Of a stretch of 64,000 bases of DNA, positions 34,030 through 46,193 are shown piece by piece; the stretch's first letter is position 1; every line of letters begins with the position of its first letter. A program made the position numbers and the translations under genes. The stretch spans positions 42,916,937-42,980,936 of the forward strand of contig OY744533.1 of the NCBI GenBank assembly GCA_963556195.1, written 5' to 3'. This DNA is from Sepiola atlantica (taxonomy: Eukaryota > Mollusca > Cephalopoda > Sepiida > Sepiolidae). The notes beneath the pieces were generated by a model. It was not told the DNA's origin. It searched no databases and saw only the letters and a list, made by a program, of their open reading frames with translations.

Positions 34030-37000
34030 ATATTTGCATGTGTAAGTACATATATCTATAGCATATATGAATGTGTAAGTACATATATCTATAGTATATA
34101 GGAATGTGTAAGTACATATATCTATAGCAAATATGAATGTGTAAGTACATATATCTATAGCATATATGAATGTGTAAGTACATATATCTATAGCATATAT
34201 GAATGTGTAAGTACATATATCTATAGCATATATGAATGTGTAAGTACATATATCTATAGCAAATATGAATGTGTAAGAACATATATCTATAGCAAATATG
34301 AATGTGTAAGTACATATATCTATAGCAAATATGAATGTGTAAGTACATATATCTATAGCAAACATGAATGTGTAAGTATATATATCTATAGATATATGAA
34401 TGTGTAAGTACATATATCTATTACATATATCAATGTGTAAGTACATATATCTATAGCATATATAAATGTGTAAGTACATATATCTATAGATATATGAATG
34501 TGTAAATACATATATCTATAGCATATATCAATGTGTAAGTACATATATCTATAGCATATATGAATATGTAAGTACATATATCTATAGCATATATGAATGC
34601 GTAAGTACATATATCTATAGCATATATGAATGTGTAAGTACATATATATATAGCATATATCAATGTGTAAGTATATATATCTATAGCAAATATGAATGTG
34701 TAAGTACATATATCTATAGATATATGAATGTGTAAGTACATATATCTATAGCATATATGAATGTGTAAGTATATATATCTATAGCATATATGAATGCGTA
34801 AGTACATATATCTATAGCATATATGAATGTGTAAGTATATATATCTATAGCATATATCAATGTGTAAGTATATATATCTATAGCAAATATGAATGTGTAA
34901 GTACATATATCTATAGATATATGAATGTGTAAGTACATATATCTATAGCATATATCAATGTGTAAGTATATATATCTATAGCAAATATGAATGTGTAAGT
35001 ACATATATCTATAGATATATGAATGTGTAAGTACATATATCTATAGCATATATCAATGTGTAAGTACATATATCTATAGCATATAGGAATGTGTAAGTAC
35101 ATATATCTATAGCAAATATGAATGTGTAAGTACATATATCTATAGCATATATGAATGTGTAAGTACATATATCTATAGCATATATGAATGTGTAAGTACA
35201 TATATCTATAGCAAATATGAATGTGTAAGAACATATATCTATAGCATACATGAATGTGTAAGTATATATATCTATAGATATATGAATGTGTAAGTACATA
35301 TATCTATTACATATATCAATGTGTAAGTACATATATCTATAGCATATATAAATGTGTAAGTACATATATCTATAGATATATGAATGTGTAAATACATATA
35401 TCTATAGCATATATCAATGTGTAAGTACATATATCAATAGCATATATGAATGTGTAAGTACATATATCTATAGCATACATGAATGTGTAAGTATATATAT
35501 CTATAGCATATATGAATGTGTAAGTACATATATCTATAGCATATATGAATGTGTAAGTACATATATCTATAGCATATATAAATGTGTAAGTACATATATC
35601 TATAGATATATGAATGTGTAAATACATATATCTATAGCATATATCAATGTGTAAGTACGTATATCTATAGCATATATGAATGTGTAAGTACATATATCTA
35701 TAGCATACATGAATGTGTAAGTATATATATCTATAGCATATATGAATGCGTAAGTACATATATCTATAGCATATATGAATGCGTAAGTACATATATCTAT
35801 AGCATACATGAATGTGTAAGTACATATATCTATAGCATACATGAATGTGTAAGTACATATATCTATAGCATATATGAATGTGTAAGTACATATATCTATA
35901 GCATACATGAATGTGTAAGTACATATATCTATAGCATACATGAATGTGTAAGTACATATATCTATAGCATACATGAATGTGTAAGTACATATATCTATAG
36001 CATACATGAATGTGTAAGTACATATATCTATAGCAAATATGAATGTGTAAGTACATATATCTATAGATATATGAATGTATAAGTACATATATCTATAGCA
36101 TATATCAATGTGTAAGTATATATATCTATAGCAAATATGAATGTGTAAGTACATATATCTATAGCATATATGAATGTGTAAGTACATATATCTATAGCAT
36201 ATATGAATGTGTAAGTACATATATCTGTAGCATATATGAATGTGTAAGTACGTATATCTATAGCATATATGAATGTGTAAGTACATATATCTATAGCATA
36301 CATGAATGTGTAAGGGCATATATCTATAGCATATATGAATGTGTAAGTACATATATCTATAGCATACATGAATGTGTAAGTATATATATCTATAGCATAT
36401 ATGAATGCGTAAGTACATATATCTATAGCATATATGAATGCGTAAGTACATATATCTATAGCATACATGAATGTGTAAGTACATATATCTATAGCATACA
36501 TGAATGTGTAAGTACATATATCTATAGCATATATGAATGTGTAAGTACATATATCTATAGCATACATGAATGTGTAAGTACATATATCTATAGCATACAT
36601 GAATGTGTAAGTACATATATCTATAGCATACATGAATGTGTAAGTACATATATCTATAGCATACATGAATGTGTAAGTACATATATCTATAGCATACATG
36701 AATGTGTAAGTACATATATCTATAGCATACATGAATGTGTAAGTACATATATCTATAGCATACATGAATGTGTAAGTACATATATCTATAGCATACATGA
36801 ATGTGTAAGTACATATATCTATAGCATATATGAATGTGTAAGTACATATATCTATAGCATACATGAATGTGTAAGTACATATATCTATAGCATACATGAA
36901 TGTGTAAGTACATATATCTATAGCATATATGAATGTGTAAGTACATATATCTATAGCATATATGAATGTGTAAGTATATATATCTATAGCATATATGAAT

Positions 37001-39603
37001 GCGTAAGTACATATATCTATAGCATATATGAATGTGTAAGTACATATATCTATAGCATATATGAATGTGTAAGTACATGAATGTGTAAGTACATATATCT
37101 ATAGCATACATGAATGTGTAAGTACATATATCTATAGCATACATGAATGTGTAAGTACATATATCTATAGCATATAGGAATGTGTAAGTACATATATCTA
37201 TAGCATACATGAATGTGTAAGTATATATATCTATAGCATATATGAATGCGTAAGTACATATATCTATAGCATATATGAATGCGTAAGTACATATATCTAT
37301 AGCATATATGAATGTGTAAGTACATATATCTATAGCATACATGAATGTGTAAGTACATATATCTATAGCATATATGAATGTGTAAGTACATATATCTATA
37401 GCATACATGAATGTGTAAGTACATATATCTATAGCATACATGAATGTGTAAGTACATATATCTATAGCATACATGAATGTGTAAGTATATATATCTATAG
37501 ATATATGAATGTGTAAGTACATATATCTATTACATATATCAATGTGTAAGTACATATATCTATAGCATATATAAATGTGTAAGTACATATATCTATAGAT
37601 ATATGAATGTGTAAATACATATATCTATAGCATATATCAATGTGTAAGTACATATATCAATAGCATACATGAATGTGTAAGTATATATATCTATAGCATA
37701 CATGAATGTGTAAGTACATATATCTATAGCATACATGAATGTGTAAGTACATATATCTATAGCATACATGAATGTGTAAGTACATATATCTATAGCATAC
37801 ATGAATGTGTAAGTACATATATCTATAGCATACATGAATGTGTAAGTACATATATCTATAGCATACATGAATGTGTAAGTACATATATCTATAGCATACA
37901 TGAATGTGTAAGTACATATATCTATAGCATACATGAATGTGTAAGTACATATATCTATAGCATACATGAATGTGTAAGTACATATATCTATAGCATACAT
38001 GAATGTGTAAGTACATATATCTATAGCATACATGAATGTGTAAGTACATATATCTATAGCATATATGAATGTGTAAGTACATATATCTATAGCATACATG
38101 AATGTGTAAGTACATATATCTATAGCATACATGAATGTGTAAGTACATATATCTATAGCATATATGAATGTGTAAGTACATATATCTATAGCATACATGA
38201 ATGTGTAAGTATATATATCTATAGCATATATGAATGCGTAAGTACATATATCTATAGCATATATGAATGCGTAAGTACATATATCTATAGCATATATGAA
38301 TGTGTAAGTACATATATCTATAGCATACATGAATGTGTAAGTACATATATCTATAGCATATATGAATGTGTAAGTACATATATCTATAGCATACATGAAT
38401 GTGTAAGTACATATATCTATAGCATACATGAATGTGTAAGTACATATATCTATAGCATACATGAATGTGTAAGTACATATATCTATAGCATACATGAATG
38501 TGTAAGTACATATATCTATAGCATACATGAATGTGTAAGTACATATATCTATAGCATACATGAATGTGTAAGTACATATATCTATAGCATACATGAATGT
38601 GTAAGTACATATATCTATAGCATATATGAATGTGTAAGTACATATATCTATAGCATACATGAATGTGTAAGTACATATATCTATAGCATACATGAATGTG
38701 TAAGTACATATATCTATAGCATACATGAATGTGTAAGTACATATATCTATAGCATACATGAATGTGTAAGTACATATATCTATAGCATACATGAATGTGT
38801 AAGTACATATATCTATAGCATACATGAATGTGTAAGTACATATATCTATAGCATACATGAATGTGTAAGTACATATATCTATAGCATACATGAATGTGTA
38901 AGTACATATATCTATAGCATATATGAATGTGTAAGTACATATATCTATAGCATACATGAATGTGTAAGTACATATATCTATAGCATACATGAATGTGTAA
39001 GTACATATATCTATAGCATACATGAATGTGTAAGTACATATATCTATAGCATACATGAATGTGTAAGTACATATATCTATAGCATACATGAATGTGTAAG
39101 TACATATATCTATAGCATACATGAATGTGTAAGTACATATATCTATAGCATATATGAATGTGTAAGTACATATATCTATAGCATACATGAATGTGTAAGT
39201 ACATATATCTATAGCATACATGAATGTGTAAGTACATATATCTATAGCATATATGAATGTGTAAGTACATATATCTATAGCATACATGAATGTGTAAGTA
39301 TATATATCTATAGCATATATGAATGCGTAAGTACATATATCTATAGCATATATGAATGCGTAAGTACATATATCTATAGCATATATGAATGTGTAAGTAC
39401 ATATATCTATAGCATACATGAATGTGTAAGTACATATATCTATAGCATATATGAATGTGTAAGTACATATATCTATAGCATATATGAATGTGTAAGTACA
39501 TATATCTATAGCATATATCAATGTGTAAGTACATATATCTATAGCATATATGAATGTGTAAGTACATATATCTATAGCATATATGAATGTGTAAGTACGT
39601 ATA
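34030..39603. repeat. 33-bp minisatellite, about 169 units
   Basis: A tandem array of about 5.57 kb. The unit is 33 bp (core TATCTATAGCATA, then GAATGTGTAAGTA), usually with CATACATGAA or CATATATGAA at the variable position. Some units lack one C and are 32 bp (for example near 34388, 34913, 35371, 35604, 36063, 37498 and 37595). A truncated unit lies at about 37070-37085. Two adjacent units with GCGTAAG recur near 35748, 36407, 37248, 38235 and 39324. Because 33 is divisible by three, two minus-strand frames and one plus-strand frame stay open for kilobases, giving 11-residue periods such as MYAIDICTYTF and MYLHIHVCYRY; I do not regard them as genes. Confidence 0.97.
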
Positions 39604-39609
39604 CGTAGT

Positions 39610-40670
39610 CTTTAATTAGGGCTCTAGTCTGTGTCCAGGCTAAGAAAACTTAATCTTGCTCATACATGAACAAAGGTTGGCCACGTATAAATAAGAGTAG
39701 CCAAAAGCAACGAACATAAAAGTTTGCAAAAAAAGATGGAGAGAGAGAGAAAAAAAGGAATGGTATTAAGAAGAGAAAAGAAAGAAAGAAAAAAAAGAAG
39801 CAACGATCGTGAAAGAGAAAGTTAAGGAATTAAAAGGTGGACAATTTTTTTGTATTTCATTTTAATATAAATTCGTGGAATTCTTTTACAAACCGGCTTT
39901 CCTCCGCACGGAACTTGTACTTTTATTCTCAGTTTAATTTTTCAAGCCGAGAAAGAAAAAAAGAACAAAACAGATCGTGTGATATTTCGGTATGTCTTCA
40001 TGGGATTTTTAAAAAATCGGAATGAATCATGATTTTTATTTATTTTGTCGTCTTTCGTCATTCCGGCTGTAAAAATGGCTTCTGCAATGCGAGACATTGA
40101 TGACGCCAAAAACAAATGGGACTCGAATGGCGTAATTATATTCGAAGATTAGAACAAGACAAAGATAGGCGAACCTCACCTTTAACGGAAAGGATTACAA
40201 ATCTCAAGATGGAGAACATAAGCTAGTGAACGCACCAGCCAGCAAGCGAGCGAGCGAGCGAGCGAGCGAGCGCACACGCAGAAACAATGCTTTTACCTTG
40301 ATTTTCGGACTATTAACTTCATAAAATCTTTTGAATTTTATGCTTTAAACATTTTACAGTGATTTAAATATATTTTTTTCTTTTAACTGTTTGTTTTTTG
40401 CTGGACGTTTTCCCTATGTTTGACTCTTTCTGTCTGACGATTTGAAATCTCTGATTGTCCATGTGCCATTTTTTTTGTCATAATCTCCGAATTGCCTCCA
40501 GATGTTTGTTTGTTGTTTTGCTTTCTGATAAATGGTGATTGTTTGGAGTAAACAGACTGCATTACCTGTTTTTACCTTTGACTCTCCTAGAAACATGTGT
40601 AATTTTTTTTGTTCCGAAATTGTTATTGAATAATACAACGGTATAATTTTGAATGTAATCCTTGATTTAT
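39610..40670. other. No recognised gene; (GCGA)n tract
   Basis: Purine-rich DNA at 39735-39835. A short GCGA tetranucleotide array lies at about 40243-40271. An ATG with 24 further codons at 40075 (MASAMRDIDDAKNKWD at its start) ends at a TAG and shows no splice site. Confidence 0.5.
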
Positions 40671-40674
40671 TTCT

Positions 40675-40679
40675 TATAT

Positions 40680-40749
<70 letters not shown>
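40675..40749. repeat. (AT)n microsatellite
   Basis: About 75 bp of AT repeats with one phase shift. A CT tract follows at 40856-40876. Confidence 0.93.
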
Positions 40750-40750
<1 letters not shown>

Positions 40751-41019
40751 TAGCACACTTGTGGCCCGTTGTGTAAGTATTTGTTATATAGTGTTAAATA
40801 TTATTTCTTAGTAATAATCATTCGTTTCTTAGCCATTCTTCCTCTCTATCTTCTCACTCTCTCTCTCTCTCTCTCTTTCCCCCTCCCCCTTCTTCCCTGT
40901 TCTCTATTTCGGTATTTATTCCCGTCCCTTTCCCAAGGTTTCCTTTCTTTTTCTCGCTCTTTTAATTATTTACACTAGCAAATATATGCTCCCTCCGGTC
41001 GCATATTTTTGCTCGTTGG

Positions 41020-41735
41020 AAGGAGAACAGATACTACGCTACCTTTACACCTCTAAAAAAGAGGAGGTAATGCCTAGGAGGTTGGTATAATGATAACAGA
41101 ACGGATATTACACTACCTCCACACCTCTCAAAAAAAGGAAGAGGTAATGCCTGGGATGGTAGTATCATGGCAACAGAACAGATACTACACTACTTCCACA
41201 CCTCTCAAAAAAGGAGGTAATGCCTGGGAGGATAGTATCATGGAAGCAGAACAGATACTAGACCACCATCACACGTCCCTAAAAAGGAGGAGGTCATGCA
41301 TGAGAAGATAGTATCATAGAAGCAGAAAAGATACTACACTACCCCCACCTCTCAAAAAGGAGTTAATGCCTGGGATAGGGTATCATGACAACAGAACCGA
41401 TACTACACTACCTCCACACCTCTCAAAAAAGGAGGAGGTAATGCCTGGAAAGATGGTATCATGACAATAGAACAGATACTACACTACCTCCACACCTCTC
41501 AAAAAAGGAGGAGGTAATGCCTGGAAAGATGGTATCATGACAATAGAACAGATACTACACTACCTCCACACATCTAAAAAAAAAGAGGAGGTAATGCCTG
41601 GGAAGATGTTATCATGACAATAGAACAGATACTACACTACCTCCACACATCTGAAAAAAGAAGAAGGTAATGTCTGGGATGGTGGTATCATAGCAACAGA
41701 GCCGATACTACACTACCTCCACACCCTCAACAAGA
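41020..41735 (+). repeat. About 76-bp minisatellite, roughly 9-10 units
   Basis: Each unit contains ACAGATACTACACTACCTCC, ACACCTCTCAAAAAA, GGAGGAGGTAATGCCTGGGA and GGTATCATGA. Within a unit CCTC and GAGG segments around an A run could pair. Overlapping short frames are incidental. Confidence 0.92.
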
Positions 41736-41739
41736 ATTT

Positions 41740-41960
41740 GTACACGTTGGACTTAAAAACGACCATGTTGTAGCCAGTGGGGAAGTAGCCTCGTGATATT
41801 GTGTTCCACAGATTGCAAGTTCTTCGAAAGAAAGATTGTTCATAGAAGTTCCGTTTAGTTTTAGATACACAAAGGAAGAAGGAAAATTTATTTACAGTGG
41901 TGGTAGGTAGACAAGTTTTTGCTGCGATTTTTTTATATGGGGTGGACTCAGAGATTGGAG
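41740..41960 (-). pseudogene. LINE 3' end fragment (family C)
   Basis: The minus strand reads RNFYEQSFFRRTCNLWNT then ISRGYFPTGYNMVVFKS and NVYKF, the typical C-terminal region of Jockey/CR1-type LINE polyproteins. A diverged copy is at 50838-50995 in the same orientation. 5'-truncated. Confidence 0.75.
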
Positions 41961-41964
41961 CTCA

Positions 41965-42710
41965 GTCGAGCACCTACTATGAAACGTGATCTAACACTTA
42001 GAATCTGCAAACAGTCACTCATTTAAGAACTGACGTTTGGTGATCCGACCGGCGTGAATGTATATTTTAACGTCATAGCTAACGTTAGTAATATGCAACG
42101 TCTACAAAAGCTCTATGTAGCAACGCTATTTTCTTAGCTGGGTCTGTGTATGTGCATGCGTGAGTATGTCAGTGTGTATTCCATTGCATGTAATCGTTTG
42201 TGTGATTGTGTGATTGTCTGTGTGTGTGCGTGTTTATGCATGCGCAATAATATGAAGCGAGAAAAAAAACTGCAGCTAAAAAAACGCACGTGGTAAAAAG
42301 GAAAATGAAAGTGGAAATGTCAATATCAATTTCTGCCGGTTGACTGGCTAAGGAATTCCGCTCGTCTCGGCGATGGCATGAAGGAAGCAAGCGTGCCCCT
42401 GAATAATGTGCCGGAACATTTTAGGAATCTAAAATTATTTTACTATTTAGAAAAAAAAGTGCAGTTTTCACCATTGTTAGAACACGTAAGCACATTTTTA
42501 TCACCTTTTCTATGATTTATTTAAATCAGACATTTATAGTTACAGTGGCTCAGACTATTCTATAAGTGTTCCCCATTTCTCCTAAACACTATACCAGTTT
42601 ATTAATACCCCTAAAAGTATTTTTAACCAGACGTTTATATTTACGGATAGCCAATAAGCTTTGTCATCTTTTGTAGTTACGGGTCCAAAATAATTTAAAA
42701 GTTGTCTTCA
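41965..42710. other. No recognised feature
   Basis: A TG-rich tract around 42165-42235 and AT-rich DNA; no gene. Confidence 0.5.
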
Positions 42711-42719
42711 TCTCCCCTA

Positions 42720-42841
42720 AATGTATGTGTTTTTTTTAATCAATGCTTTCAGTGATTATTATAAGACTGGATGAGTATTCAGTCTAATAATAATCACTGA
42801 AAGTATTGATTTATAAAAAATTTAAAAGACATACATTTATA
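42720..42841. repeat. Inverted repeat hairpin
   Basis: Core arms 42747-42768 and 42781-42802 (TTTCAGTGATTATTATAAGA and complement, one mismatch) are separated by 12 nt. Weaker pairing extends outward to GTATGTG (about 42723) and CATACATT (about 42830). Confidence 0.85.
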
Positions 42842-42998
42842 GTTACGGATGACCACAATAACCTAAATTGTTTCCATGGCTCAGTCTAATAATATCTCTA
42901 GAAACATTTATTTATAAAAATCACACTTTAATGTTTACGGATGGATCAAATAACTTACAATGTTTACCTCACTCTTCTAAACACTCTTCTAAACACTC

Positions 42999-43090
42999 TT
43001 CTTCTTCTTCTTCTTCTTCTTCTTCTTCTTCTTCCAACAACAGTAACAACAACAACAACAATAATAATAATAATAATAATAATAATAATT
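42999..43090. repeat. (CTT)n(CAA)n(TAA)n compound trinucleotide tract
   Basis: Three adjacent trinucleotide repeats. Poly-Ser, poly-Asn and poly-Leu frames (42868-43186) are artefacts. Confidence 0.95.
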
Positions 43091-43134
43091 AATAATAATG
43101 GAAATTTAGTATATGACTGTCTGAAGGCCAAACT

Positions 43135-43380
43135 GTACTATTCAATTCAGGCAGGGGTTAATACCCCATCTGTTCTGTTGTCATGATTATATCCTTTCAG
43201 ATATTACTTTCTTTGTGTGGTGGTAGTGTAATATCTGTCATGTTGTCATGAGACTATACCAGGCATTACCTACACCTTTTAGGGGCCAGTGCGATATGTT
43301 CGGTGGTCGTCATTATACAATCCTCCGAGGCATCACTGCCAGTGTAGTATATGTTCATTCGTCATATATACTAGAAACAA
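43135..43380 (-). repeat. Inverted copies of the 76-bp minisatellite
   Basis: The minus strand shows about three diverged units with ACTACACTG, GCATTACC and GTCATGA-like words; same family as 41020-41735 and 10335-10640. Confidence 0.7.
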
Positions 43381-43410
43381 TATGCGACCGGAGGGAGAAT
43401 ATTATTGCAT

Positions 43411-43440
43411 CTACTACTACTACTACTACTACTACTACTA
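43411..43440. repeat. (CTA)n microsatellite
   Basis: About 10 CTA units, followed by AAC/AGC-rich bases. From 43490 to 44216 nothing recognisable; about 44040-44130 is vaguely similar to 16205-16275. Confidence 0.9.
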
Positions 43441-44214
43441 AAACAACAGCAACAGCAACCACTACACGAATTTATTCAAGAAAATAAGAGTGTACTCGGA
43501 TGGATTCAATAACCTATACGTTTTTCCCATATTTGCTGAACATTAGCCTACCCAATCTTATAATTCAAAACCTGCTGTGACTATAATATAATATATAGAT
43601 TTAAATAAGTGACACTAAGAAATGTATCCGTTATTGTGTTAGATAGAAACCCAGAAAGAAAAAACATAAAATAATGAATGTCTAGTGAAAAAGACTAGGT
43701 ATCACATTGTTAGTGTACGCATATGTGTATACGGTAAGAAGAGGGTGGAAGCCTTTCGTAAAAATTCAGATACCTCCGTTGCTTCATGAAATTTTAACAA
43801 TAGGTATTCGACACCAATTAATAAATATTCCCCTAATCAGTTGCTTTTGAGTATTCTAAAGGGTGTTTAAGGGGCATAATATAGGTAAACGTTTAAGAAA
43901 TGTTTCAGATTTGCATTAAATTTGATCCATCGTCATTAGAAACCAATTAAGCAAGGTTTTTTGAATTCCAATTTTTGTCCTAAAACCATTTAAGCATAAG
44001 ACTTACATTTTAGACATTTTCTAGAATCAAAATCATGTAATTAATTTTGACCAAAAGTAAACACTGGATTCTAGACATCAGGTGTTGGGTTAGTATATCT
44101 TAATTCTAATCTTCGGAAAGGGACATAAAATTAGTGCAAAACTGTTTGAGGAATTTTACTTTTGTTCTCGGTTTTTATTCTTTTACACACATACATATAT
44201 ATAAATATATATGA

Positions 44215-44216
<2 letters not shown>

Positions 44217-44284
<68 letters not shown>

Positions 44285-44304
44285 GTGTGTGTGTGTGTGT
44301 GTGT
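44217..44304. repeat. (TA)n(GT)n microsatellite
   Basis: About 65 bp of TA followed by about 20 bp of GT. Confidence 0.94.
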
Positions 44305-44309
44305 TACTA

Positions 44310-44352
44310 GTTTCGTTCGGATCAACTTCAGAAAAGTTGATCCGAACGAAAC
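44310..44352. repeat. Perfect 19-bp inverted repeat
   Basis: Arms 44310-44328 (GTTTCGTTCGGATCAACTT) and 44334-44352 are exact complements with a 5-nt loop. GC content is higher than in the surroundings. Confidence 0.95.
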
Positions 44353-44429
44353 CGGTAAAATCTCTCGTTTTTGATGATTTATTTCTGTATTTGATTTGTT
44401 TTTAATTTTGTGTTTTTCACACATCCTGT

Positions 44430-46014
44430 CTTCATGGCATTTTTTATTGAATTCGCTCCAGACAAGGCATGAAGCCACTTGGTGCAAGGAGCTAACAAGA
44501 ACAAATATGATTTTCGCAAAGACAGGAGATGCCTTAGCCTTTAAAAGACCAAGGCTATAGGTAGAAGGAAAACAATCAGCAGGAAGAGAGTTCTACAAAT
44601 CTTCGGTTCTTGAAAAGAAACTACAATGACGTACTAAAACAGTGAATTGATGAAGACCACAAGACATAACGAGTCAAACGAGCTGGAAAAAAAGAAGCGG
44701 GATATAGAGCACACAATTCTGAAGAACACATGCCATAATAGTATTTATAGAAAAGATTGAGACTAGCAACAGCACGTCTGTGAGAGAGAGGGTGCAGAGT
44801 AGAAGGGTAGGACCAATCAAATTACACACGTTTCTGCACCTTATCAAGAACCCTCAAATAGGACAGAAATTCATCAGCCCAAATATGACAACAGTACTTC
44901 ATACATGGTCTGATTGCTGATTGTAGATTTGTAATAATAGAGAATAGCCTCAGGTGTAGAAAGTGTTTGAAGCGATAGAGAGAACCGACTTTACGAGAAG
45001 CAGAAAGAGCAATGGATTTAATGTATGAACTCCAAGAAAGATTTGATGAGAGAGAAAGACCAAGAAGTTTCAGAGTCGATTTCTCCTCAAGAGCAGAGCC
45101 ATCCATGAGAATCTTAGGAAGTAAAGGGACACGCCTAAGAGTGAAAGACACGAGCTGAGTCTTTACTGGATTAAATGAAAGAAGCCATTTTGTATCCCAA
45201 TCCACAACTGAACCCAGGTCAACTTTTAGATCACCTGCATATTTCGACTGATCTAGGGGACATGAACGAGAAGCAACACCAGAATAGAGAGTAGTATCAT
45301 CAGCATAGATGTTAATTTTCTTAATAATATTCTCTGGAAGATCATTTATATAGGGAAGAAAACAGTGTTGGGACTAGAATAGAGCTCTAAGGAACACCAA
45401 CATTGATAGGAAACGAGAAAGTTAATCGCAAGTTTAGATCAAAAAGAAAAGATCTAATAATGTCAAGAACCTCACCACCAATACCATAACCCTGAAGTTT
45501 GTATAGGAGACCAGAATGCCACATTCTGTCAAACGTCTTCGAAATGTCAAGCGCAATGGCTCTTCCCTCTCCTGAATAATCCATAAACTGACATATCCGC
45601 TCAGTTACAACAGTTATAAGATCAGCAGTTGAACGAAAACCATGAAAGCCATAATGAACATCACTAAAGAGGCCCAGACTTTCCAGAAAATGAACAAGTT
45701 TGCCGTTGACCAACCTTTCAAAAACTTTGCTAATAACGGAAAGAAGACTAACTGAATGATACTTAGTTGAGTCAGACCGATCGCCACCATTTTTAAGATA
45801 GGGACAGCAGAGGACTCCTTCTAGAAGAAGGGATACAGCGATTTAATAATTTAGAGAGGATAGGAGAAAGTTCAGGGGTACAACGTTTGAGAACAACAAC
45901 AAGGATTGAATTAGGACCGAAAGCCTTAGACTGGTCAAGATAAGAAATGACCCTAGTAACTATCTTTGGAGTAATAATAACAGAATCAAGAGACTGATAT
46001 ATCGTGCATTTTAT

Positions 46015-46020
<6 letters not shown>
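44430..46020 (-). pseudogene. Jockey/CR1-like LINE reverse transcriptase (family B)
   Basis: The most complete LINE RT in the window. On the minus strand: VISYLDQSKAFGPNSI and LKRCTPELSPILSKL (46020-45850), then FSDVHYGFHGFRSTADL and RAIALDISKTFDRMWHSGLL (about 45670-45510), an INVGVP end with a stop where a Gln codon would be (near 45388), the intact catalytic YADD (45296-45307), WLLSFNPVKTQLVSF, then the thumb LGLSLSSNLSWSSYIKS, IRPCMKYCCHIWA and LDKVQKRV (45190-44822). The post-RT tail reaches 44430. At least one stop and two or more frameshifts interrupt it. The 5' end is cut by the AT microsatellite at 46020; the endonuclease is missing. A related tail lies at 22735. Confidence 0.9.

Positions 46021-46100
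<80 letters not shown>
46020..46100. repeat. (AT)n microsatellite
   Basis: About 80 bp of pure AT. Confidence 0.95.
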
Positions 46101-46102
<2 letters not shown>

Positions 46103-46193
46103 CTTCTTTGTAGAATGGTAGGAAAAATCCCAGCAGAGTGCTCGATTAATTAAGAATTAAAGTTAAAAATTAAAAATTAAGAGCATAATATTT

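Larger units (their letters stand above)
40985..43404. mobile_element. Element-like block with inverted ends and subterminal minisatellites
   Basis: The left end CTCCCTCCGGTCGCATATTT (from about 40989) and the right end, complement of GAATATT-free core ATATGCGACCGGAGGGAG (about 43381-43398), are inverted repeats. Immediately inside each end lie tandem copies of the same 76-bp family, direct at 41020-41735 and inverted at 43135-43380. The middle holds a LINE fragment, a hairpin and compound trinucleotide repeats. No transposase frame exists, so this would be non-autonomous. A relative of the right end is at 10335-10640. The alternative is coincidental clustering of dispersed repeats. Confidence 0.55.

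Noticed and set aside
34030..39603. Long open frames (up to 662 codons) as a repeat-protein gene
   Set aside because: They result from a 33-bp unit lacking stops in three frames; one-base-short units shift them and no start, splice or terminal domain exists.
34030..39603. CRISPR array
   Set aside because: Regular short repeats but no unique spacers; the whole 33-bp unit repeats. The context is eukaryotic.
41090..41311. Open frame of 73 codons
   Set aside because: It reads through the 76-bp minisatellite.
42868..43186. Ser/Asn-rich low-complexity protein
   Set aside because: Encoded by (CTT)n(CAA)n(TAA)n; two overlapping frames are equally open.
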